Origin: Mycobacterium sp.
GTDB lineage: Bacteria > Actinomycetota > Actinomycetes > Mycobacteriales > Mycobacteriaceae
Direction: 5' to 3'
Assembly (NCBI GenBank): GCA_020438845.1
Contig: JAGQTV010000067.1
Span: 1-43,446, forward strand
DNA length: 43,446 nucleotides
Below the pieces are notes generated by a model. That model did no database searches, was not told the origin of the DNA, and worked only from the letters and a program-made list of their open reading frames with translations. Positions 37,668-43,446 of the stretch are shown in pieces (position 1 is the first letter of the stretch; every line of letters starts with the position of its first letter). The position numbers were made by a program, and so were the translations under genes.

Positions 37668-38747
37668 TCAGACGTTGAATCGGAACTCGACCACGTCACC
37701 GTCGTGCATGACGTAGTCCTTGCCTTCCATCCGGACCTTCCCAGCCGCCTTCGCAGACGCCATCGACCCGGCAGCCGTGAGGTCGTCGAACGACACCACC
37801 TCGGCTTTGATGAAGCCCTTTTCGAAGTCGGTGTGGATGACCCCGGCGGCCTTCGGCGCAGTGTCACCCTGGTGGATCACCCAGGCGCGGGCCTCCTTCG
37901 GTCCGGCGGTCAAGTAAGTCTGCAACTTCAGGGTGTGGAAGCCCGCGCGGGCCAGCGCATCCAGACCACGTTCGGTCTGCCCGATCGACTCCAACAGCTC
38001 GGCCGCGGACTCGTCATCGAGCTCTTGGAGCTCAGCCTCGATCTTGGCGTCAAGGAACACCGCGTCGGCGGGGTCCACCATGGCCCGCAGTTCGGCCACC
38101 CGATCGGTGTCGGTGAGCACCGACTCGTCGCAGTTGAACACGTACAGAAAAGGCTTGGTCGTGAGCAGGTTCAGCTCCCGCAGCAATGCCGTATCGACCC
38201 TCTTTCCCGCGGCGAATAACGTCACCCCGTCGTTGAGCAGTGCCTGAGCTGCCAGAGCTGCCTCGTGAACGGGCTTGCGGTCCTTGTTGTTTCGGGCTTC
38301 CTTCTCCAGCCGCGGCACCGCCTTCTCGAGGGTCTGCATGTCTGCGAGGATCAGTTCGGTTTCAATCACCTCGATGTCGGAGCGAGGGTCGACTTTGCCG
38401 TCAACATGAACGACGTCGTCGTCGGCGAAAACCCGCACGACCTGGCAGATCGCATCGCACTCGCGAATGTTCGCCAGGAACTTGTTCCCCAAACCCGCGC
38501 CTTCGGAAGCGCCCTTGACGATGCCGGCAATGTCCACGAAGGTCACCGGAGCAGGCAATATGCGTTCCGAGCCGAACATTTCAGCCAGGCGGGCCAGCCG
38601 AGGATCAGGCAGCGGGACCACGCCCTCGTTGGGTTCGATGGTCGCGAACGGGTAATTGGCTGCCAGCACGTTGTTACGGGTTAGCGCGTTGAACAAGGTC
38701 GATTTCCCGACGTTGGGCAGACCGACGATTCCCAGGCTGAGGCTCAC
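37668..38747 (-). CDS. ychF: Ribosome-binding ATPase YchF (Obg-like)
   Basis: The 359-residue protein has the P-loop GLPNVGKS at 9-16, FVDIAGIVKGASEGAGLGN, and NCDE where GTPases have NKxD. That NxxE variant is the known reason YchF/OLA1 prefers ATP. A coiled-coil middle and the C-terminal TGS domain (LQTYLTAGPKEARAWV, then HTDFEKGFIKAEVV) follow. It binds ribosomes and affects stress responses. The start is GTG 38745-38747. Position matches Rv1112, next to the Rv1111c-ispH block. Confidence 0.97.
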   Translation of the reverse strand: MSLSLGIVGLPNVGKSTLFNALTRNNVLAANYPFATIEPNEGVVPLPDPRLARLAEMFGSERILPAPVTFVDIAGIVKGASEGAGLGNKFLANIRECDAICQVVRVFADDDVVHVDGKVDPRSDIEVIETELILADMQTLEKAVPRLEKEARNNKDRKPVHEAALAAQALLNDGVTLFAAGKRVDTALLRELNLLTTKPFLYVFNCDESVLTDTDRVAELRAMVDPADAVFLDAKIEAELQELDDESAAELLESIGQTERGLDALARAGFHTLKLQTYLTAGPKEARAWVIHQGDTAPKAAGVIHTDFEKGFIKAEVVSFDDLTAAGSMASAKAAGKVRMEGKDYVMHDGDVVEFRFNV

Positions 38748-38849
38748 AGGGTCAAGAGTCTAGGAGGTCGATCGGCCGGGAGGCGCCGGGCAACCCGACC
38801 TCCGTGAACCTGACGTTTGGTGTTACGGCCGGTTCGCAGGTCAAGCCGG

Positions 38850-38855
38850 TACGGT
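38850..38855 (+). promoter_or_regulatory. Putative -10 box for the DUF6542 gene
   Basis: TACGGT is followed by 6 nt and GTG 38862, giving a leaderless transcript. Confidence 0.45.
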
Positions 38856-38861
38856 CTAGGG

Positions 38862-40016
38862 GTGTCAGCGCAGAAACCCAGATCGGCGATCCCGCCCGAT
38901 CGACGATCCGCGCTCCCCGGCGCCGCAGGTGTGCCTGCCTGGGGCGCCCTTCTGATCGCATTGACAGGCATCTTCGTCGGGGTCGCCATCGAATCCGGCT
39001 ACGGCCACCGCGAACTCGGCGCGATCTTCGCGGCCTGCTTCGCGGCCGGTTGTGTCGCAGCCGTCCTGGCAGTGCGCCAATCGGGGCTATTCACCGCGAT
39101 GGTCCAGCCGCCCCTGCTGCTCTTCGTGGCCGTGCCGTCGGCCTACTACCTGTTTCAGAGCGGGAGCTTCAACGGGCTCAAGGATGGGCTGATCACGTGC
39201 CTGTATCCGCTGATCGAGCGATTTCCGCTGATGCTGTTCACCACGCTGGCCGTTCTGCTGCTGGGGTTGGTCCGCCGGTATTTGGCGACGTTCCAATCGA
39301 GCGCTTACCCCGATGTCCCCGAAACGCAAGAACGGCCGACGGCCCGGTCTGGCCTGGCTGCGCGGATCGCCTCGGCGTTCGCCGGCATGGGCGGCACTAC
39401 CGAGCGCGATGAGGCCACCGGCCGGCCCGCCAGGCCGCGCCACGGGGGTCGGCCTACCCGGGCGAAACGACCTCGCGCCCGCACATCAGGGCAGGAGGGG
39501 GTGGTGCGTAATGAACGGCCGGCATCGATCCGCCACAGCCGCCCACTCCACGAGGACGAACTGCCGCCCCGGGATCGCCGCGAAACGAACCGCCATCAGC
39601 AGACTCGGCGTTCCCGACGCGACGGCGACGCCCCACGGAGTGAACCACCTCGCCGGCGCTCCCGCCCGAGTCATGACACCGGCTCGCGTAACGCGCCTCC
39701 TCCCCCAGCGCGGCGCGAGTCGCGGCACTGGGAGCCCGGCTACGGCCCGCGGGATGTGCCCCGCGAACCCTGGGATGGCCGGGATACGCCTCGGCAACCC
39801 CGGCCTCCCCGCCCGGGTCGGTTCGATCAGCCACCGTATGCGCCGAGGCCCGATCTGCCGCCGTACCCGGGCTATGGGCCGCCGCCCGGACGGCGGCCCG
39901 GAGAGGCCCCTCGCGGTCCGCAGGGGGATCCGCGCGCCGCTGATACCCACCATCCGGTGTCGCGGGTGCGCTACCGCCGCACCGAGCCGGACTACCGGGA
40001 CGACGCCCGCTCCTAA
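38862..40016 (+). CDS. DUF6542-type membrane protein with basic disordered tail (Rv1111c-like)
   Basis: The 384-residue protein has four transmembrane segments in its first 150 residues (GALLIALTGIFVGVAI, IFAACFAAGCVAAVLAV, LLLFVAVPSAYYLF, LMLFTTLAVLLLGLV). A very Arg/Pro-rich tail of more than 200 residues, predicted disordered, follows. The membrane part resembles DUF6542 proteins. Position between ychF and ispH matches Rv1111c. GTG 38862 is chosen because a TACGGT box lies 6 nt upstream and no membrane segment precedes it. The function is unknown; a nucleic-acid or anionic-envelope contact by the tail is speculation. Confidence 0.8.
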   Translation: MSAQKPRSAIPPDRRSALPGAAGVPAWGALLIALTGIFVGVAIESGYGHRELGAIFAACFAAGCVAAVLAVRQSGLFTAMVQPPLLLFVAVPSAYYLFQSGSFNGLKDGLITCLYPLIERFPLMLFTTLAVLLLGLVRRYLATFQSSAYPDVPETQERPTARSGLAARIASAFAGMGGTTERDEATGRPARPRHGGRPTRAKRPRARTSGQEGVVRNERPASIRHSRPLHEDELPPRDRRETNRHQQTRRSRRDGDAPRSEPPRRRSRPSHDTGSRNAPPPPARRESRHWEPGYGPRDVPREPWDGRDTPRQPRPPRPGRFDQPPYAPRPDLPPYPGYGPPPGRRPGEAPRGPQGDPRAADTHHPVSRVRYRRTEPDYRDDARS

Positions 40017-40025
40017 GTCAGAGTC

Positions 40026-40076
40026 GGTTTCGGGCCGGTTTCAGACCGGTCAGATCCGTTCAGATCCGGTCAGACC
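40026..40076. repeat. 10-11 bp degenerate tandem repeat between the DUF6542 gene and ispH stops
   Basis: Units GGTTTCGGGCC, GGTTTCAGACC, GGTCAGATCC, GTTCAGATCC and GGTCAGACC follow each other. The array begins 10 bp after the DUF6542 stop and includes the ispH stop codon at 40070-40072. Confidence 0.75.
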
Positions 40077-41092
40077 GAACTTCCGCGGGGACCTGCGGAT
40101 CGGGCCGGGCGGATTTCGCGCGGCAAGGCGAAGACCGTCGTCTCGTTCGCCGTGGTGACGGTCTGCACTGTGCTGAAACCATTTTCAGCCAATCGGTCCA
40201 GCACTCCGCGCACCAGCACCTCAGGCACCGACGCCCCGGACGTCACTCCAACGGTGCTGACGCCGGCCAGCCAGTCCGGGTCGATGTGCTCGGCATAGTC
40301 CACCAGGTAGGCGGCATCCGAGCCGGCGCTCAGCGCAACCTCGACCAGTCGTACCGAGTTCGACGAGTTGCGTGAGCCCACCACAATCACCAGTTCGCAT
40401 TCCGGGGCCATTGCCTTGACCGCGGCCTGGCGATTCTGGGTGGCGTAGCAGATGTCGTCACTGGGCGGGTCCTGCAGCGTGGGGAACCGCTCCCGAAGCC
40501 TCTTCACGGTCTCCATGGCCTCGTCGACGCTCAGCGTGGTCTGGGAGAGCCACACCACCTTGCTCTCGTCGCGGATGGTGAGGTTGTCGACGGCGTCCGG
40601 TCCGTCCACCAACTGAACATGGTCGGGCGCTTCGCCCGTGGTGCCAACGACCTCCTCATGCCCTTCATGGCCGATGAGCAAGATGTCGTAGTCCTCACGG
40701 GCGAACCGTTTGGCCTCGTTGTGCACCTTGGTCACCAGCGGGCAGGTCGCATCGATCACCTGAAGGTTGCGCGCTGCCGCCGACTCGTGCACGGTCGGCG
40801 CCACGCCATGGGCGGAGAACACCACCGTGGCCCCTTCGGGTACCTCGTCGGTCTCGGCGACGAAGACCGCACCGCGTTTGGCCAGCGTTTCGACGACGTA
40901 CCGGTTGTGCACGATCTCGTGGCGCACATACACCGGCGCACCATGCTTCTCCAAGGCACGTTCGACGGTCTCAACCGCGCGGTCGACGCCGGCGCAGTAC
41001 CCGCGGGGTTCAGCCAGCAAGACCCGCTTCTGGCCGCGGTCTCGAGCCGGTCCGACGGCACCGGGCATCCCCATGTTGACGGTTGGCGGCAT
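40070..41092 (-). CDS. ispH: 4-hydroxy-3-methylbut-2-enyl diphosphate reductase, MEP pathway
   Basis: The 340-residue protein keeps the three iron-sulfur cysteines in [21 protein letters not shown] and [11 protein letters not shown]. It also keeps the substrate histidines in [12 protein letters not shown] and SAHGV. IspH/LytB makes IPP and DMAPP in the last MEP-pathway step, feeding polyprenyl carriers, including the decaprenyl-phosphate-mannose used by PimE. Length and position match Rv1110 (lytB2). The start ATG 41090-41092 has a TAGGCT box 6 nt upstream. Confidence 0.97.
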   Translation of the reverse strand: MPPTVNMGMPGAVGPARDRGQKRVLLAEPRGYCAGVDRAVETVERALEKHGAPVYVRHEIVHNRYVVETLAKRGAVFVAETDEVPEGATVVFSAHGVAPTVHESAAARNLQVIDATCPLVTKVHNEAKRFAREDYDILLIGHEGHEEVVGTTGEAPDHVQLVDGPDAVDNLTIRDESKVVWLSQTTLSVDEAMETVKRLRERFPTLQDPPSDDICYATQNRQAAVKAMAPECELVIVVGSRNSSNSVRLVEVALSAGSDAAYLVDYAEHIDPDWLAGVSTVGVTSGASVPEVLVRGVLDRLAENGFSTVQTVTTANETTVFALPREIRPARSAGPRGSSV

Positions 41093-41098
41093 GGAATC

Positions 41099-41139
41099 AG
41101 CCTACGTTCTCCACGGCTTCCCCGGACCCCCCGTAGGCT
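41099..41139. promoter_or_regulatory. Mirror-image -10 boxes for ispH and the lipid-droplet protein gene
   Basis: The same hexamer TAGGCT occurs on both strands: minus 41099-41104, 6 nt before the ispH ATG, and plus 41134-41139, 6 nt before ATG 41146. The 53-bp spacer therefore holds two symmetric leaderless promoters. Confidence 0.55.
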
Positions 41140-41145
41140 GATCGC

Positions 41146-41727
41146 ATGGCAACAGCACCGTATGGGATCCGTCTGCTGGTTGGCGCCGCCGTGACCGCCC
41201 TCGAAGAGACCCGCAAGCTGCCCCAGACCATCCTGATGTACCCCATGACGATGGCCAGCAATTTCGCTCAGATCGTGATGAAGCTCCAGCAGGATCTGGC
41301 CAGCCTGGTGATCAGGGGTGATGCAGCTCTCGAGGCTATTTTCCCGGCCAAGGAGGAGCAGCCCGGCTGGGCGACCTTCGACGAGGATCTACCGACCGAG
41401 AGCACCGCCGAACCGAGCACCAACGGTGAACGGCGCACCGAGGGAAGGTTCGCCCTGTACTCGGTGACCGACACCCCTGACGCCAAACCCCGCGCGAGCG
41501 CCGAGCCGGAAGAGGCCCTTGAGGCGACCGTTCCCGAGGTCAATGCGCCGCCCATCGTCGAGGAACTGGATTACCCGTCACTGACGCTGGCACAGTTGCG
41601 GGCCCGCCTGAATTCGCTGAGCCTGGCCGACCTTCACGCACTGTTGGCATACGAAGAAGCCGGCAAGGCTCGCGCTCCCTTCCAGACGCTGTTGGCCAAC
41701 AGGATCACCCGCGCGTCCGCCAAGTGA
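41146..41727 (+). CDS. Lipid-droplet-associated protein (Rv1109c-like)
   Basis: The 193-residue protein has an N-terminal helical, partly amphipathic region ([39 protein letters not shown]), an acidic low-complexity middle, and a conserved C-terminal helix pair ([38 protein letters not shown]). Rv1109c is annotated as a lipid-droplet-associated protein, and the amphipathic N-terminus suits droplet or membrane binding. Its TGA overlaps the xseA GTG, so translation is coupled, though the functions seem unrelated. Confidence 0.87.
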   Translation: MATAPYGIRLLVGAAVTALEETRKLPQTILMYPMTMASNFAQIVMKLQQDLASLVIRGDAALEAIFPAKEEQPGWATFDEDLPTESTAEPSTNGERRTEGRFALYSVTDTPDAKPRASAEPEEALEATVPEVNAPPIVEELDYPSLTLAQLRARLNSLSLADLHALLAYEEAGKARAPFQTLLANRITRASAK

Positions 41728-42977
41728 CCGCTGCGGCCGGCGGAGCACGCGGTACCGCAGAAGACCCGTACCCGGTTCGTGCGGTCGCAATCCGAGTGCA
41801 GTCCTGGATCGAAAAGCTGGGCTCCGTCTGGGTGGAAGGCCAGCTGACCGAGATGCGGGTGCGCGGGGCAACCGCATACATGGTGCTGCGGGACCCTGCC
41901 GCCGATATGTCGCTACGAGTGAACTGCCACAGCGCACTGGTGCACTCCGCCCCGGTGAAGCTCGCCGAAGGCGTGCAGGTGGTGGTGTGCGGGAAGCCGC
42001 AGTTCAACACACGGCAGGGCTCATTTGCATTGCGGCTCAGCGAAATCCGGGCTGTCGGGCTGGGCGAGCTGCTGGCGCGGATAGAACGGCTGCGCCGACT
42101 TTTGGAACTCGAAGGCCTCTTCGACCCACGATTGAAGCGACCGCTGCCCTTCCTGCCCAGCCTGGTCGGCCTGATAACCGGCCGGGCCAGTGCCGCTGAA
42201 CACGACGTGCGGACGGTTGCGGCCGCCCGGTGGCCTGCGGTGCGCTTCGCGGTTCGCAACACCGCGGTACAGGGAGCAACCGCGGTGGCCCAGATCATCG
42301 AGGCGCTGCGCGACCTCGACGAGCATCCGGAAGTGGACGTCATCGTGATCGCCCGAGGCGGCGGCAGTACCGAGGATCTGCTGCCGTTCTCCAACGAAAG
42401 CCTGTGTCGGGCGATCGCCGCCTGCCGCACACCGGTGGTGAGCGCCATCGGCCATGAGCCGGACAATCCGCTGTGCGACCTGGTGGCCGACCTGCGCGCA
42501 GCCACACCCACCGATGCGGCAAAGAAGGTGGTGCCCGACACCGTCGCAGAACTAGCGCTGATCAACGACCTGCGGCATCGCAGCGCACGAGCCCTACGCA
42601 ACTGGGTGGGCCGGGAAGAGCGCGCCCTTGTGCAATTACGCTCCAGACCGGTGATGGCGCAGCCCATGCGGATGGTCGCCGAACGGGCCGCAGAGGTGGC
42701 CAGTGCCCGCACCACAGCCCGCCGTGACATCCGCCGCCTGGTCACCGCCGAATCCGACCGGGTCGGGCACCTTTCCGCGCGGCTAGCCACCCTCGGGCCG
42801 GCGGCAACCCTGGCCCGCGGATACGCCGTGGTCCAGATCGTGCCGCAAGACCCTGAAAGCGTTGCCGCAGTGCTGCGTTCGACCGACGACGCACCATCCG
42901 GCACCCAGCTGCGTATCCGGTTATCCGATGGCGCTGTTGGCGCTGTGAGTACAGGGCGGGAAGACGAGAAACCATGA
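41724..42977 (+). CDS. xseA: Exodeoxyribonuclease VII large subunit
   Basis: The 417-residue protein has the N-terminal OB-fold DNA-binding region ([23 protein letters not shown]) and the catalytic domain with [49 protein letters not shown] and a C-terminal helical region ending [10 protein letters not shown]. Exo VII degrades single-stranded DNA from both ends and is linked to repair. The start GTG 41724 overlaps the previous stop (GTGA), and its stop overlaps the xseB start (ATGA). Confidence 0.97.
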   Translation: MTAAAGGARGTAEDPYPVRAVAIRVQSWIEKLGSVWVEGQLTEMRVRGATAYMVLRDPAADMSLRVNCHSALVHSAPVKLAEGVQVVVCGKPQFNTRQGSFALRLSEIRAVGLGELLARIERLRRLLELEGLFDPRLKRPLPFLPSLVGLITGRASAAEHDVRTVAAARWPAVRFAVRNTAVQGATAVAQIIEALRDLDEHPEVDVIVIARGGGSTEDLLPFSNESLCRAIAACRTPVVSAIGHEPDNPLCDLVADLRAATPTDAAKKVVPDTVAELALINDLRHRSARALRNWVGREERALVQLRSRPVMAQPMRMVAERAAEVASARTTARRDIRRLVTAESDRVGHLSARLATLGPAATLARGYAVVQIVPQDPESVAAVLRSTDDAPSGTQLRIRLSDGAVGAVSTGREDEKP

Positions 42978-43195
42978 ACGACAATCAGATTCCGGTCAGC
43001 GAACTGGGCTACGAGCAGTGTCGCGACGAGCTCATCGACGTAGTGAAGGCTCTCGAACAGGGCGGCATGGATCTCGACCGGTCGCTGCGACTCTGGGAAC
43101 GCGGCGAGGCACTGGCCAAGCGCTGCGAGGAACACCTGGCCGGAGCGCAGGCCCGGATCGAAGCCGCACTCGCGGCATCCGAGGCCGACGACTGA
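42974..43195 (+). CDS. xseB: Exodeoxyribonuclease VII small subunit
   Basis: The 73-residue helical protein has the family core [19 protein letters not shown], then [23 protein letters not shown]. Multiple copies of XseB bind one XseA to form Exo VII. It is coupled to xseA through an ATGA overlap. Its stop is 7 bp from the stop of a convergent HNH gene. Confidence 0.96.
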   Translation: MNDNQIPVSELGYEQCRDELIDVVKALEQGGMDLDRSLRLWERGEALAKRCEEHLAGAQARIEAALAASEADD

Positions 43196-43202
43196 CGGCA
43201 AT

Positions 43203-43446
43203 TCAGCCCTCGAGTAGTCGTTCGGGGTGGTGGTAGGTGTTGGTGCCGCCGTGCAGGGGGCTGTGCGGTGGGGGGAGCCATTCGGTGGTGCCGTTGTTGT
43301 GTTTGCGGGTGGTCCAGCCGCCGGGTTTGAGGAGTTTGTGGTGTTGGCCGCAGGCGAAGGTGAGGGTGTCGATGTTGGTGTGGCCGCCGTCGGCCCATTC
43401 TTCGACGTGGTGGACTTCGCAGAGGTAGCCCGGTGCGGTGCAGCCG
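43203..43446 (-). CDS. HNH endonuclease domain protein, REP13E12/DUF222 type, C-terminal end only
   Basis: The minus strand encodes 80 residues ending at a TGA at 43203-43205. They contain the HNH motif CEVHHVEEWADGG then TNIDTLTFACGQHH, followed by GGWTTRKHNNGTTEWLPPP, which is characteristic of the DUF222-HNH proteins known as REP13E12 in M. tuberculosis. These are multi-copy, possibly mobile or phage-target-associated genes. The N-terminal DUF222 part lies beyond the window. In H37Rv a REP13E12 copy (Rv1148c) sits near cobB; here none is there, so the placement differs. Confidence 0.88.
   Translation of the reverse strand, partial: GCTAPGYLCEVHHVEEWADGGHTNIDTLTFACGQHHKLLKPGGWTTRKHNNGTTEWLPPPHSPLHGGTNTYHHPERLLEG

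Overview
The window is a 43.4 kb piece of a high-GC mycobacterial chromosome, most likely a non-tuberculous Mycobacterium/Mycolicibacterium. The evidence is an extended match in gene content and order to the M. tuberculosis H37Rv interval Rv1166 to Rv1107c, read right to left. Markers are lpqW-typA-mutT2-(phhB)-pimE-Rv1158c/1157c, Rv1155-Rv1154c-omt-Rv1152-cobB, Rv1147-mmpL13-Rv1144-mcr-echA, and ychF-Rv1111c-ispH-Rv1109c-xseA-xseB. Other supports are PGRS-like glycine-rich repeats, WS/DGAT acyltransferases, Mce-associated proteins, a DUF1942 (MPT63-type) lipoprotein and many GTG or apparently leaderless starts. Locus comparisons with H37Rv are from memory, not from a search.

Left part (1-9.4 kb): the N-terminus of an exported protein runs off the left edge. 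Then come lpqW (regulator of PIM/LAM synthesis), typA, mutT2, a pterin dehydratase and pimE, then two exported Ala/Pro-rich proteins and a WS/DGAT. lpqW and pimE both act in mannosylated glycolipid synthesis. The narGHJI operon that I recall between mutT2 and typA in M. tuberculosis is absent.

9.4-12 kb is a plastic interval. It holds an HhH-GPD DNA-repair-like gene coupled to a 48-residue protein, an orphan exported protein with a repeated tail, a truncated second copy of the HhH-GPD 5' end, a small exported Cys-containing protein and a decayed isoprenylcysteine methyltransferase gene. 12-15 kb carries transporters (TSUP, DUF485 plus ActP-type symporter). 15-20 kb carries an NlpC/P60 protein and the Rv1155-to-cobB block.

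19.7-31 kb is lipid-related: an intact MmpL13-type transporter (split in H37Rv), nitronate monooxygenase, SDR, alpha-methylacyl-CoA racemase, two crotonase-family genes and a thiolase. Two sites matching one TetR-type palindrome precede the SDR and the thiolase. A solitary HicB-like protein lies behind a strong inverted repeat. 31-37.6 kb is an envelope-protein region: WS/DGAT-like protein, two Mce-associated proteins, hydrolase, DUF1942 lipoprotein, membrane protein, PGRS-like protein and Ser-rich lipoprotein. 37.7-43.2 kb is conserved housekeeping: ychF, DUF6542, ispH, lipid-droplet protein, xseAB. A REP13E12-type HNH gene runs off the right edge.

Three patterns cut across the window. Short tandem repeats sit at or over gene 3' ends at several separate places. 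Many start codons lie 6-8 nt behind a TANNNT box, sometimes as back-to-back divergent pairs. The truncated protein at the left edge and the PGRS protein at 35.4 kb share both their leader and a promoter-proximal element.
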